Made by a program: the position numbers and the translations under genes
The notes under the pieces: model-generated
What the model was told of the DNA's origin: nothing
Database searches by the model: none
Seen by the model: only the letters and a program-made list of their open reading frames with translations
In this document: piece by piece, positions 1 to 12,431 of the stretch
Layout: every line of letters begins with the position of its first letter
How positions within the stretch are numbered: the first letter of the stretch is position 1
NCBI GenBank assembly: GCA_013399875.1
Contig: VXAZ01006807.1
Coordinates: 1,302,001-1,366,000 of the forward strand
Reading direction: 5' to 3'
Length of the DNA stretch: 64,000 nucleotides
Source: Gymnorhina tibicen
Taxonomy: Eukaryota > Chordata > Aves > Passeriformes > Artamidae

Positions 1-778
1 AGCTACACATTTGAGTTAAATGTCAGCAAAAATCACCAGTACAAATATAAAATGTGTTAGTGTGAATCACATCACTAAATTTATGTAGTAATTGACACTG
101 GCACAAACTTCATCTTGTTCTTGTATGACCCACTCTATTTTGGGCCATCATTTCTTCCACCCAGTTTCGTGAGAATTATGTATGTATTTACTCCTCTAAC
201 TGTCACCTTTAAAACTTCTGGGATTCTTTGGCCAATTTCAGCCAAAGCAAATAGGCAGAGATTTTAAAGATATTCTATACCTACATATTTTATGGAAAAA
301 GGTGGCCAGTATGGCTCAAAGACCTTACTACTGTGCTAGCAAGCAAAAGGGCAACAGTATGAGCCCTTTATTGCACAGGAGAGTATATTTTTGACCATGA
401 GTCTCAGACCCCTAGGAAATCAAATTTTCGCTATGTTTGATGTTTTCACAATGCATCAAAACCAAGAAGGATTACCTGTGTCACACGGTCGACTCCTATG
501 TTGAAGTTCCACCATTGCACTTCAATTTTCCAAGTCTTTATTGGCGGCTGTTAATTTATAATTATCACATAAGAAAAAAAAAGTTAGATGCCTGTACTAT
601 AAAACTACTTTTATTCTTTGTCTTGATTTGAAAGACAGGTGTCTGCTAAGGAAGGCAGGATCCTCCCTTGGAATGGAAAATGTAACACCCTTCCCTCTAA
701 ATTATTATGATTTTGAAATTAAGGGGCTTTTAGGCAAAGACATGAGAAATAGGAATAACAGTTCTTTACTAATATGGG
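1..778. other. Non-coding AT-rich stretch, nothing recognised
   Basis: AT-rich sequence with short chance open frames only (the longest is 64 codons at 437-631). I see no repeat family, RNA gene or splice-bounded exon that I could defend. Confidence 0.6.
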
Positions 779-796
779 CGTATATATATATATATA
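779..796. repeat. (TA)n microsatellite running into the gap
   Basis: Alternating TA from about 780 to 796, where the assembly stops. The array is at least 8 units long; its true length is hidden by the gap that starts at 797. Simple TA arrays are a common cause of assembly breaks. Confidence 0.85.
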
Positions 797-916
797 NNNN
801 NNNNNNNNNNNNNNNNNNNNNNNNNNNNNNNNNNNNNNNNNNNNNNNNNNNNNNNNNNNNNNNNNNNNNNNNNNNNNNNNNNNNNNNNNNNNNNNNNNNN
901 NNNNNNNNNNNNNNNN
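797..916. other. Assembly gap (120 N)
   Basis: 120 consecutive N. Left flank is a TA microsatellite and right flank is GC-rich repeat-like DNA. Open frames reported across this gap are artefacts of reading through N. Confidence 0.99.
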
Positions 917-1457
917 TAGTGAAGGCTCGGAGCAGCGGCAAATGCACGGCGGGGGCGGGGCAGCTGTGTCCCAGCTCCCAGCGGGGCAGGGAAAGGCAGG
1001 CTTGGGATCCCAGGGTTTTCCCCTGAGTGACCCGAGCAGATGGCGAGGAAGTTCCCCCTCTCTGCCTCCCAGGGAGGTGGGGTGTTAAAGAGGGTCCCAG
1101 TGCAACAGCTGCTCCAGCAAGCAGAGCCAGACTCACAGCAGAAGGAAGGCAGCAGAAGGCAGAAGCCCCCAGTGGTGACGAATTCTCCCCACAGTTACAG
1201 CAGCTTCTCCCCTCCAAACGCCAGGAGAACAAGAGAGGTAGGGGCTCCACCCAACCCCCTTTCCCAGTCCAGATCTCTCGGCGTCTCTGCCCTACACGAG
1301 AAAACCCCAGGTAAAAGGGGGTAGCCAGCTGGACCCCTCCCCCTGTGGCCAGGTCTTTTGTTTCTCTTAAGTACCCAGTCTTTAGTGTCTCTTGGACACA
1401 CGTATGGGGAAAATTCTTTAAGAGAAAAACAAAAGGAGAACTCCTAAAACCCCAACA
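917..1457 (-). mobile_element. GC-rich LTR-like block, probably an endogenous-retrovirus LTR cut by the gap
   Basis: Composition shifts sharply from AT-rich to GC-rich at the gap and returns to AT-rich near 1450. Read on the minus strand, the block starts with a TG-type terminus (TGTTGGGGTTTTAGG, plus-strand end at 1457), as LTRs do. Its texture (purine runs, CTCC/GGGGAG blocks) resembles passerine LTRs I know. I see no poly(A) signal, and the expected CA terminus would lie at or inside the gap, so the end and the target duplication cannot be tested. It could instead be a CpG-rich regulatory segment. Open frames at 1027-1324 are short and show no domain. Confidence 0.4.
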
Positions 1458-4400
1458 TTCTTTAATAAAATCTCATTACCTTTTTAAATGCCTATTCATG
1501 CGTTCAATTGAAAATGATAATATTGAATGCTTGTTTTTGAAATTCCTTTTCATTAAAGCAACCAATCCAATACAATTTGTTCTGCTGCTTACAGCCTTAC
1601 TTCTGTATGTGTCTTTCTCAACCAATTTTAAGTAGGGATAATGTATGGTAGGGCAGGAAAGCTAAGGGCCAGGTTCTGATTTTAGAGAGACACATTCAAA
1701 TTTTTCCAAGGAAGGGATTAATTCAAAGTGTCTTGTTTTTTAAGACAACATTACGAGTATTGGGTTGTTTATAAAACCCACTGCTATTAGGGATCAGTTC
1801 ATTGGAGTCTGAGATGTCCAAAATCAAATTAAGTGCATTTAACTGATTTTGCCAATCTGCAAGATTACAGGTTTGTGTTTGTCCTGACATACAGATGTCC
1901 AGATTTTGAGTAGAAATCATTCTTATTTATGGCCCATGCAGTTTTCTTCTAGAGAGGAAGTGCACTCAGTTGAAAAAAAGATCAATTAATACAGTAGTCA
2001 AAGAGTGTCATAATCTAAGGAATCACTTTGTCAATTCCACTTACAGCTCCCCGTGAGTTTTCTGCCTTTTTCATGGTTGTACAATTCTAAAGGCTCCTTG
2101 ATGAGTGGTTTTAAGACTCCTGTAGTCAGCTTATTATTTGGAGGTGGGATTACTACATCATATAGTTCTATTTCCAAAAATATGTATTTTCTGACATTGA
2201 AAGAATGGAAGTATTAGCAGTGATTCAATGCAGAGAAAGAACTATGAAGCATCTGACATCAGGTCTAGATCCCATGATATGATAAAACATTTGAAGTGTT
2301 TCCAGTTACATTTCAATGGGCAAAAACTGTTATTGAAAGAACAGGCTGAGAGAAGAGCAGTCAATGCATCTTTTCTACCAGTTAATACTTCAGCATTAGA
2401 GATCTGTCTCAGGAGGAAGGAGCTAAGTGAGAGGCTTAATATCTTGAGAGTTCTACACAAAACCAGTTCTGGAGCCCAAGATGGCTCATTTACAACAAAA
2501 GCAGAATTCTGAATCAAAGTCCTCTGAAGGCCCTTTACTTCCCCTAGCATTTGATTAGGTTAAGGTCATATGCGCAGCGCTATTTGCTGCTGGGCTGTTG
2601 CTCCTGTCTTAATGGAACCAGAAAGAGGAATTCATGTAGGAGACATGGGAATTCACACTGCTGATGAATTGGAACCTTGTGGCTCAGTGTGTGAGCTCTC
2701 TTTTGTGCCCTGTGCGCAGAAGAAGTAGAGTCAGGGTTTCATCTTGTGCCTGCTGCTGAGCACTTGAAAGGCACAGGAAGGGAGCAGGCTTTGTCCAGAA
2801 CTGATGGGAATTGAGCAGTCACTTGAACCTAACAGGGACTGAACAGGCGGAAACTTGTTGCACGTAACATAGGATCATCATCTGAGCCCCACTCAGCAAC
2901 AGACATAAATAACATTATCTGCTTACACACGAGCAGATACCTTTGCAGAAGGGCTTGTTCCTACATTACAAGAACTAAGACATAATTTTCCACAGAAACA
3001 GGTGCAATAGTTCTGCGAGTTTCCAGTCCTTTAAAATATACCCTATATAATATAAATTAAAGGATCCCAGTCATTTAACATATATTTTTATGTGTAAGAA
3101 ACCTTTCTGAGTTCAGTGTGTTTCTTTGTACCAAGACATACAGGCAACTAGGAGTAAGTGCAGAATGGGATGCCAAATTAGTAGAAGCTGGCTCTTTGAC
3201 TGAAACACAGCAGTAATCTCAAGATGCTGTTGATAAGGAGGACTGTCATTTGCTGCATGATTATATACACATCTAATTCCATGCAACCTATATATTTATT
3301 TAGATTCTTTCCATTAATGTCAGAGATTGCTTAGTAAGGCACAACCATGACATCCTGTAGGACAAGTAACAATATTTATGACAGCAGTGAAGAGAGGAAA
3401 TGATACATAATTAAGTGTTATAACTGCTTTAAAAAAAAGCAAAGAAGAAAAACCTAGATTAATTTGTCAGCTATGTTTGCTGTGTAAGCATCATAGTCCA
3501 AACCCAGTAAGCACTATATAGTTCATGTTCTGGGTCTCTATAATTAAATTTTTCTATTGCATTTAATTGTTCCACATATTTATTGATGGCCATTGTGGAT
3601 TCTCAAGTTACAATCATACCAGACTGCACTAGGAAACTACCTTAATCTTTAAAAATACCCTAGTTATCTATGCTTGTTTCAAATGCAAGAGATAATACTG
3701 AAAATTATAACATTGGACACTTATACTCTTTTCTTTTAAGTAAACAAAGTAAACTTGTCTCCATTTTATCACTAAACTATAAAATAAACTACTTACTCCT
3801 CAAAGTTGTTTATCTAGTGTGGGAACGGACTCTATCTAGAAGCTCTTCAGTTTGGTGTTCTAGCTGAGAGAAGTCTTTCATAGTGTAGCAGCTCAACACC
3901 ACTGAGATCACCCCACTGGTGAGCTGGTACCTCACATGCCTCATTACAAAACAGCTGTGGTTACTACACGCAATGCAGAGCAACATTCAATAAAAACAGG
4001 AGAAAAATTAAAGCATAGAAGGTTAATGTAATTTATGTTTAGAGATTGGAAAGAAATTATTTGACTTCTACAATCCCTGTACTATGCTATAGAGCTGTTT
4101 CTGACATTCTCTAAAAATTCTGGAAGAAGGGTTTTCTTTGAAGACTTAAGGGATGTAAACAGATTTTTCATCTTAACAACAAACAAATATACTAAGAAAC
4201 AAATCCGTATACAAGATCCTCTTGTCTGCAACACCCCCAGCAGTTCTACAGGGCAAAAAATCCCTATGGCATTATTGTTTCTTTACTTTACAGTATATTT
4301 TGATTCTGTTTTGAAACTGCATCCTGCTATTTTTTTTCTATACTACCTACCCTAAGCACTCTGTTTCCAGTGAAAGTTCTCATTGAGAATAATAAAAGAT

Positions 4401-4524
4401 ATTTTCCCAGTTGGGCTCAGTCTCCCTTGGACCAAATTCTATTCTGCTGTCAGGTCTATGGGGAATAATCAAGCAACATTAACTGTCTGAAATAAGATGT
4501 ATAACAGCCTGCAACTGGACTTGA
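1458..4524. other. Non-coding stretch, nothing recognised
   Basis: AT-rich with scattered short open frames (94 codons at 2228-2512, 102 codons on the minus strand at 2242-2550), which overlap on opposite strands and show no family motif. No repeat family was assignable. A poly-A run lies near 3430. Confidence 0.55.
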
Positions 4525-4677
4525 CTTTTCTTTTTTTCTTTTTTCTTTTTTCTTTTTTCTTTTTTCTTTTTTCTTTTTTCTTTTTTCTTTTTTCTTTTTT
4601 CTTTTTTCTTCTTTCTTCTTTCTTCTTTCTTCTTTCCTCTTTTTTCTTTATTCTTTTTTTTCTTTTTTTTCCCCCCC
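4525..4677 (+). repeat. Polypyrimidine tract with 14-copy heptamer repeat
   Basis: 153 bp of C and T only, apart from one A at 4650, ending in seven C. Positions 4538-4607 are ten exact copies of CTTTTTT. Positions 4608-4635 are four copies of CTTCTTT in the same 7-bp phase. Outer parts are irregular T runs broken by C. The tract creates lysine/glutamate-rich frames on the minus strand (4469-4798) that are repeat artefacts, not genes. Long polypurine/polypyrimidine DNA can adopt triplex (H-DNA) structure and stall polymerases; that is general knowledge, not shown here. Confidence 0.97.
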
Positions 4678-6684
4678 AAGGAACAAAACCATTTCTAAAC
4701 TCATCAGAAGGTGTACAAGCTAGAAATTTCTTTATTAAAAAAGCCATGACCATTGGTGATTTGCTTAGGGAAACTGCATTCAGATATAAAAGAAACAAAT
4801 GAAACTATAAATTATTCACCATTGTATTTACTAAGTATTTTGTGCTACATAGAGATATTTATCTGAGGGCAGAGTATGATCTACTTTTTTTTAACAGAAG
4901 TGCATTCAGGGTTTTATTCGGTTATCCCACTTCAAGTCCAAACCTGCAGATATTATGACTTTGCTTTTTAGGATATCACCCTAGGGCCAAACCTCATTTC
5001 ACCCTTGGAACTTCCCTTTCTTTCCCTTCATAAATACTGCCCTTCCTTACTCAGACTTTTTCCACTTATATTTGATGGAGCTCTTTGCTCATTCACTCAC
5101 CAGTCCAGCTCTCAGTATCACTTCAGGAATTTCCCCTGATTTCTCAGGACTTGTTAGCACACTTCCTTATTGGCTTCAGTTTTATTCCTTGCTGGGTTCA
5201 TGCCTTAGAGGCCACTTCACTTCCAGCATCCACCGAGTTGAAAGCCTTTGCTCTTCCATCTTTAGCAGTGAAATGGGTATTTTATTCCTTTGAAGAACAT
5301 CTTCCCTATCATTCTTTCTCCAACTTCATACCAATTTCACAATACCAAGTGAAATTATTATTTTATCATTTCATCAGCAGAACATTAAATGATGGGGAAC
5401 TTTTCTCTTTTTGACAACCTTTACCTTAACCTTCAATGACTCTATTAGAAGGCAATGATCATTGCCACAGAATTTTTATCACATATATTCATATCTTATG
5501 CTGACTTCCAACTTTCCCTTTCCCCCTTAACTTGAGTTAAAGTGCTAAATATGAATTACTTTATGGCAATCTGTAACTAAATGAGGGTAAATAGACAGGT
5601 CGTGTTTTAAATCAGTACCTTGCCTGTGTAAAGGAATTTCATGTAGATTTCAATCAGAGATGTTTCTTTTCAGGAGATGAGATTTTAATGGAAGTGTTCT
5701 GTATAGAATTTCATTAGATTTTTTTGAAATTACCCGATGGGATTGATTAGAACTTAATATTGATACAAGCACCCTGGGCAAACATGGGATGTATGTATGT
5801 TATTACATAATTTAGAGTGAAACTGTCCTTATTTAGAGATGTTTGGAAGGTGATGCATATTTATGGCTTTTGGGTAGAAGGCAAACTGGACAACAAGTTT
5901 GATTTTCACTGATTTTACTAAAGTCTGCAGTAGTTGTACTGACAGTATTTGAATCACCAACAGGATGAATAATTTTAACTTAATTTCAAGCTTTGATTTG
6001 GGATTTAAGAGAATGGAGCAATATAATATAAGAATAGTTAATTCAAGAGAGACAGAGACGGGTAAGATAATCAGAATATGAACAAACTTATGCAGGCTTC
6101 TCAAGATGCCAAAGGAAAAATCAGTTATTTTAATTTTCAAAAGCAATGCCTTTTTTCACTTTGGAGATTACTTCCAGATATAAAACCACTGCCAAGGAAT
6201 TTTTTTTTTTCCAAAAGCAAAAGTAAAATAATTACTGAAATTACAAGCTTTTCCATTTTCAGGTATTGTTACTAGATATATTCCCTTCTATATAGTAACC
6301 ATGTATGACATTAAATATTTCTGCATAGATTTAATGTCACTGATAATTCCTGGATTTTCAATTGTCAGTATTCCTCTGTTATGCCGTCATTCATGAAGTA
6401 GAGAATGTGCTTAACACCTCCCTTTTCTGCCCTTCTCTTCATAAAGTCTCCTGGTGCTCTGTCATCTCCTCTCTACACTCTCTGCCTTTGTCTCCATGGT
6501 CCTGGGGAAGGAAGCCCTGGTCCTCACATACAGCTGGAACACCATGTAGGAGAAGGAGATGTCAATGCTCTCTGCCTTTGGTCCCAATGGATGTTTTATT
6601 TTCCCTTGCAGAGCTCCTTACAGGGAACTGGATGAAAGATATTTTGCATTTCAGAGGGAAAATCATCCCTCCCATTTTGGAAGG
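4678..6684. other. Non-coding stretch, nothing recognised
   Basis: Unique-looking AT-rich DNA. Open frames of about 105-109 codons at 5085-5414 (+), 5829-6146 (-) and 6362-6691 (+) carry no recognisable domain and the last one runs into a CR1 fragment, so I treat all as chance. Confidence 0.55.
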
Positions 6685-6762
6685 ATCATAGAATCATAGA
6701 AAGTTCAGGGTGGGAAGGGGCCCTTAAAGGTTGTCTAATGCAACCCTCCTGCAGTGAGCACA
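6685..6762 (-). mobile_element. CR1 3'-end fragment
   Basis: Starts with ATCATAGAATCATAGAA, the reverse complement of the (ATTCTATG)n terminus typical of avian CR1, followed by a GGTGGGAAGGGG block and the usual CAACCCTCCTGCA stretch. Only about 78 bp of the 3' untranslated end remains, a common outcome of 5'-truncated insertion. No flanking target duplication is evident, as expected for CR1. Confidence 0.9.
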
Positions 6763-9700
6763 GAAAGTGGAAGGAAGGAAAGATGTACTGATCTAAAACT
6801 TGCATTTCCAAAGGAGAGACATTATAAAAAACTACAGGTTGCTCACCATCACAGTATAAATATAGAAGTACTGTTGGTTACAGTTAGACCAATTATGTCA
6901 TTCAATCATCAGGTTCATTAAGTTGCATTTGATAACACTGAGCCACAGTCCACTCTCAGGAACAGCGGATGTAGCAGCTACACTTTCACCACTTTGCCCA
7001 CTTGTTCATTGCGACAGTGGAAAGAGGGCTCCACCTGGTCAGTAATATTTACCCTTGCAAAATAAAATGCAAAGTATTCTACTTCAGGAGCTTTTCTGCA
7101 CAGCAAAGAGGTTGTTAGTTTGTGGTGGTTTATTAATGCTCTAAGTGAAGAGAAAATGGAAAATTTCATAGACAGTGTTTACATGACTACCAGCTAGAAC
7201 TGTAAAGTATTTTTAAGATTTGCAAACCTTGGGTAATTCACCCATCAATACCTAGAGAAAGTAAAATCCTGAGTCTTTAAATGATACAATATTTATGGTG
7301 GCACTGCATGCAATCTTCCTGTAGTAAAGAAAATCTGATTGTGACAAAACCTACTATCAAGTCTGAGGTCCACAATTTTTACTTAAAAGAACTACTTAAG
7401 CCCATTAATTACTAAAAGCAGGTGTAAAAAAAAGAAAAATCAATGGTTCTTTAGTTTAACCTAAATGTTAAAGGTTTTTGACAAATTTGAAAAAGCTTTC
7501 TATTCCATAATGAGAAACTGCAAATAGTGTATCCCTTAGCTCTGCATTTTATTCATACTGTAAATTTCTAAGGAAATGCTCAATTTTAAAAATTAAATAA
7601 ATATTGCTTGAATTTCTTCTAGGTAGCAGCCACACTCTGTGATTAGGATTCTATTCACTGTTGCATTTTTTCAGGTATTGTAATTATAGCTTGCAAACTG
7701 CGAGCACAAGATAATCATTATCTGCACGTGTTTACATGTTAAAGAAAATGCTGAAATATATTTTACCGCTCCACACTGTAAGTGTGAATGTTCTCACGCA
7801 TTTGTTATCCCAGTGTGTTACAGTGATACTTGGTGTGGCTGCACAGCCTCCCATCCAAACTTATTCTTGTGCAATTTCTTGAAAAATCAGATGGTGCTCC
7901 TAAATATACAGGTAAGAAAGAGCCATGCTATGGATTGTTATAACTTTTTCTACATGCAAATGCATGTTTGGCTTTGAAGCAGGAGCAAATCTTTACAGTG
8001 CTAGCTGGTATTTTCAAATGCATGTAATTTGAAGCATGGCTCTGTTTAACACACAGCAGGTGAAAGAAAAAAGTGATCTCTAGAAATGCCATCCAGTTGC
8101 CCATGTCCCCATTACTGTTTGCTGACAAAATCCTAAAACACCTCAGATGTTTGAGCCTATGCATTGATTAATATTGCCAGAATCCTTAAAGAAGATGTAA
8201 TTTTTCTAATCTTTGGGGGGAAAAAAAGAAAGGAAAGTGTTTTGTTTTGTATCGTTTTGTTTTGTTTACCAGTGCAGTTGCAAAATGTATGTGAGCAGGG
8301 CAGTCTCTTCCAAAAGTGGCTCCTAATTCTCATATTGAACACCTGTTCTGTGAAAAATCCAGTCAGGAACAGAGAGAAAACTAGGTGATTCTTTCCTTCT
8401 CACCCCTGCCCCCCTCAGAAAGCAAGGAAGCCTTTATCCTCCAAAACAGAACATCTGTGCAAGAAGTAGAAGTCGGTAGTGTCAAAACATGTTTAGACCT
8501 CTGATTTTAATGGCATAAAGTGACAATTCCAGTGGCTACTCATCCATCACTGCTCCTCACGCTCAAACAGCGAGCCGCCAGCACACTTTCTCAGCTGCAG
8601 AACCATCTATTTTCTGGAGGGATGTGTTTATGTGTGTGGTGATTTCTTTTTCAGAGGCATATGAACACATCTGCTTAAATCAACCCTGGATATGATTTGC
8701 TCTGTGGTTCTGTTTATCTCACCTGTACACTTACACAAGGGCTGCCTTCCACAGTGAGCTGAGGCATCAGGGGCAAATTCACCTCAAGGAGATTTGCTGT
8801 TCTCAAAAGTGAAGACTGAGTTGATCAAAGGTGAGTAAAACTTCATTGTAGTGTTTGGCTGATACAGTTGGAAACTGGCAAATGTTTAACACCTCTGAGG
8901 CTGTTACAAACGTGCAGCCAGTGGGCTGCTGCTATTTTTGTGGACCTTTTGCAAAGACCTTTACAGATAGCTTCTGGAAATGAAGGTACTTACACTATTA
9001 GAATAGCAGGTTTAATGGTTTGGGAAATACTTTTAACTAATGTTCCCACTGGCAAATTGACTATCAATTTCTTCTCAAAGATGTCTAAGATGTAAATGGT
9101 CTTTTTTTCTGAGTGTGGAGGTTGTGTGTTGAAACCTGCTGTTCAACAATCCCAGCTGCATGCATGTTATTATCCCAGCACTGATTACAAGATTCCATTG
9201 ACCACAAGCTGCCTGTTTGCCTGTCTAGATGTTGTGATTAGTGTACAATCAATCTTTAATCCAATCAGAAATCTCTCTGCCTGCAGCTGATAAAGGTCTC
9301 AGCAGGGCACTGATGAGGCTGGAGCCCTGCTATCTCTAAGGGGACACCTGCAGCATGTGAGGTGCAGAAGCTAAGCAGGCTGATCTAAGAGAAAGGAATT
9401 AAGGCGGCCTGCAAAAAATCTGATAAACAGCATACAAACAGAACAAACCAGGCAGCTTAAGTGTGGGGCTCATCAGCCTCACAGACCCTGGAGTGCTGCT
9501 GTTCTAAATCCTAACACGTGGAGAAGATCACCTTTTAGCTCAGAAGACCATTCAAGACAGAAAATTTAGTTTCTGGTCTTTAAAAGAAAAAGCCATCAAA
9601 TAATTTATCTCATTGTAAGATTTTCTCCAGTGCATGAATTCCTCTGTACTACTTAGCTTTGTACTTCACTGTCTGCTTTTCTTCACGGGAGTCTGGAATG

Positions 9701-12095
9701 GCATATAGCTGTGACTTTCCAAATTGTAGTGCAAAGAAATAATTGCCTGTTCTTTGCTTCTTCTTTTTTAATTCCTTGACCCACCTTTAATTTCTTTTCT
9801 CTCTTTATCTCAGTATTCTTTCCTAATTCTGCAGATGGGATACTTATAATTACAGATCATATTAAAGCTGTTAAAAAATAGCACATTATTATGTGATAAA
9901 CCTGCGTGCTTTATATTAATCCTTGTTGATCTGCTTCAGGGCAAACAGTTTCTCATAAATTCCTTTCTATGATATGACCTGTTCTTATTACATTACCATT
10001 CAAAATTAGAGAGAATGACAACCAACTGCCTTATTGAAAGCTAAAGAACTTCCAAAGTACCTCTTCTGTAACCATAAAAACATCTCTTAACTGCTTAAAT
10101 GGAAACCATTGTTTTTATTTGTTGTATAATTATTTCAAACACAGTTATATGAATTATCTTTATTTCTAGAAATACAGATTATTTCCACTAACCCCACAGA
10201 TTTGTTATCCTTTGTAACTCCTAGGTGAGCTATACTCCTACTTTCAAGCTTTCCAGGGCATCTGACACCCATCTGAGATACCTGCAGCAAAGCTTACATT
10301 TATCTATATTCACAATAAGCCTAAGATCAAAAGAAATATAATTATTCTGTCTGTGAAGTCTTTTTTTCCTATATGACCATTTCAGATTTAATAATTTCTC
10401 TGATTTCAAAGTCTCTAATCAGTAAACAATGAACAGAATCACAGTGAAATAATCTAATTGTCACAGCTCTGACTTTCAAAAAAGCTTTCAAGACTGCTTT
10501 AAACTTGACAATTTTGGCAAAACCTGTTGTTGCAATGTTAAATGGCCACAGTGCATGCAAAAAGAACAACAATTGAGTACATACAGGTATTTGAAACATG
10601 CACTTCAAAGTCAGCATGGTCTACTGTAAACAGTCATATCATGCTCAGAGAAGAGTTTAAGACTCATTTTGAACTAAACCAGCTTCTACCCAATGACTGG
10701 GCCTTTAAAGATATATGGGAGATATCTGCCCTTCACAGACTATGACCTTCATAACTCAATTTATGGGTCATTCCCTCACTTGTGGGATATTTTCAATATC
10801 ATAATTGTAAAAAGAGAAAGAAAGGAAGGAAAAATGTTCAGTTATTCATTTTGCAGGGCCTTTTTATTAAAAGAAGAAATAACATTAGATGAAAATCATT
10901 TCACTGATAATTTTAATGAAATATGAAGTGCTTTGAATATATTTTATTGCAGGCAATATAGAAAAAAGGCATTGGCTGCTTAATGTGTCATTTAATGAAT
11001 GGATTCCACATTGCCTTACTTTGCCACATTTGGAAGTGAAGGCCGTGCAAAGATGATAGCAAGTGCTTTCAAAAGGGGGCTTCTTCCCACATTTTTAAAT
11101 TACACTTCACCTAATGGAAAGTGCAAAGTATAATGCAGCAGAAATGAGGCTGAACCAAAACATTGGAGCTACATACCTTAACAAATCTCACTGAATTTCA
11201 TCCTGTAAGTGCATCTCTAATACGGAAAAAAACCTGATGTTGATAATGTCCTAGCATGCTGAAGGTCAGACTGATATAAGAAGGATCCCAAAGAAACAGA
11301 AATCTTGGCTAATTTGCAATAAGCTAAGCAGTTGCTTAGTTAGCCCAGCTGAAGTTGAGGAACCAGGGTGGAAGCTCTGCCCACAGGGATGCAAAGGTCA
11401 TTACAGAGTAGGCTGATAGGTGTCATTTGTTTAGACCTTCTCCAGCTCAGCGAAAACCAAATGCAGTTTCCAGTGCTGCAGAAATACACGCTAATCTGCT
11501 CAGTTTTTTTTTTAACAGAGACATGGGTCTGACTCAGCAAGTTTCCAGTTATTAACCCTACACTGCCTTTGGCTTTCTCTGGTAGCTATCAGCTGCCACC
11601 TCGGGCTTTTTTCCAGTAAGATGCAGATTCATTAGTTGTGTCTAAAATGAGCAAAGCATAAATGATAGCCATGCACTGGCCTTGAGGCTGGATGGCACTG
11701 AGTGGCTGGGTCTGCAGCACCTGCCCCTGTGTCCATCCCTTCAGAGCTCAGTGTCCTGTGTGCATGCAGTCCTCCTGACTGCCTAGGAGTGGGCAGCCAA
11801 GCTCCAGCTCAGAAATGCTATCACTTAAGCAGTAAGTGGTCTGGGACCCAGAGCTTGGGCTTATTAGCTTTTTATTTAGCAGTGCAGCCATACCTGTTGG
11901 TATGAAAGCAGCCTTCCACAGCCACAAGCACTGGCTTTTAAACTAGCAAAGAAAAATTATAGGAATCCATCGGAAAACCATGCAGTAGTAAATTTTATCA
12001 TGTCATTACAAGTAGGCATCTTGCCTCCTGGTCATAATACCCCATTAGGTTAGAGATTAGACTTTATATGGAAAAAAAAAAAAAACATGTAAAGA
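6763..12095. other. Non-coding stretch, nothing gene-like
   Basis: Over 5 kb of AT-rich DNA with only short open frames (the longest about 80 codons). Simple sequence seen: a (TTTTG)-like pentamer run at about 8238-8268 and an A14 run at 12072-12085. No RNA gene or mobile element was recognised. Confidence 0.55.
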
Positions 12096-12101
12096 AAGTC
12101 T
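12096..12101. repeat. Target-site duplication, left copy (AAGTCT)
   Basis: AAGTCT here recurs at 12426-12431, one base beyond the other end of the LTR at 12102-12424. Six-base duplications are usual for the ERVK (beta-like) class. The one-base offset on the right means this is supportive, not conclusive. Confidence 0.5.
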
Positions 12102-12424
12102 TGTGCTGACCTTCGACGGGGGCCCCCCAAAACCGGCCGGAGCCAAAGAGCAGAGAGAGCCGCTGTTCTGCTGAGGTTGTTTATTATAGTTCCATAGTTT
12201 TCTGAAGGCTGAGTTCGGGGGATATACATGAACTCCAAGCAGCAGCAGCGGCGGCAGATACAGCAAACAGCAAGCAGTTCCAGTTGTAGCAGTTCGAGAT
12301 GGAGGATCCCAAACTCACTGGGACCCCCACTATATTTGTTAATTATCCAATAGAAGAAGTACACGATTCTAGCCTTTCTTTTTCAACCTGTCCTGTTCTA
12401 ATTCTAACAATCGTAATTTTTACA
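12102..12424 (-). mobile_element. Solo LTR of an endogenous retrovirus (ERVK-like size and TSD)
   Basis: Read on the minus strand, it begins TGTAAAAATT (at 12424) and ends CAGCACA (at 12102), giving TG/CA termini. Promoter features in order: an inverted CCAAT box (12347-12351), an AT-rich TATA-like stretch (12331-12337) and a poly(A) signal AATAAA (12180-12185). This leaves roughly 80 bp of terminal GC-rich R/U5. The body contains a CAG/CGG-rich segment around 12236-12256. No primer-binding site lies beside its 3' end and no internal retroviral region is present, so it is a solo LTR left by recombination. Open frames inside it are not genes. A different choice of ends (12088 and 12409) is possible but lacks a target duplication. 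Confidence 0.7.
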
Positions 12425-12425
12425 T

Positions 12426-12431
12426 AAGTCT
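12426..12431. repeat. Target-site duplication, right copy (AAGTCT)
   Basis: Matches 12096-12101 exactly. One unexplained T at 12425 separates it from the CA terminus of the LTR. Confidence 0.5.

Noticed and set aside
628..1250. Open frames spanning the N gap on both strands
   Set aside because: They read through unknown bases and have no coding support.
1660..1700. GGGCCAGGTTCTGATTTTAG, similar to the start of old amniote SINE-like repeats
   Set aside because: Only about 20 bases match and no further family sequence follows.
4469..4798. Lysine/glutamate-rich minus-strand frames and their phenylalanine-rich plus-strand counterpart
   Set aside because: They are direct translations of the heptamer polypyrimidine tract.
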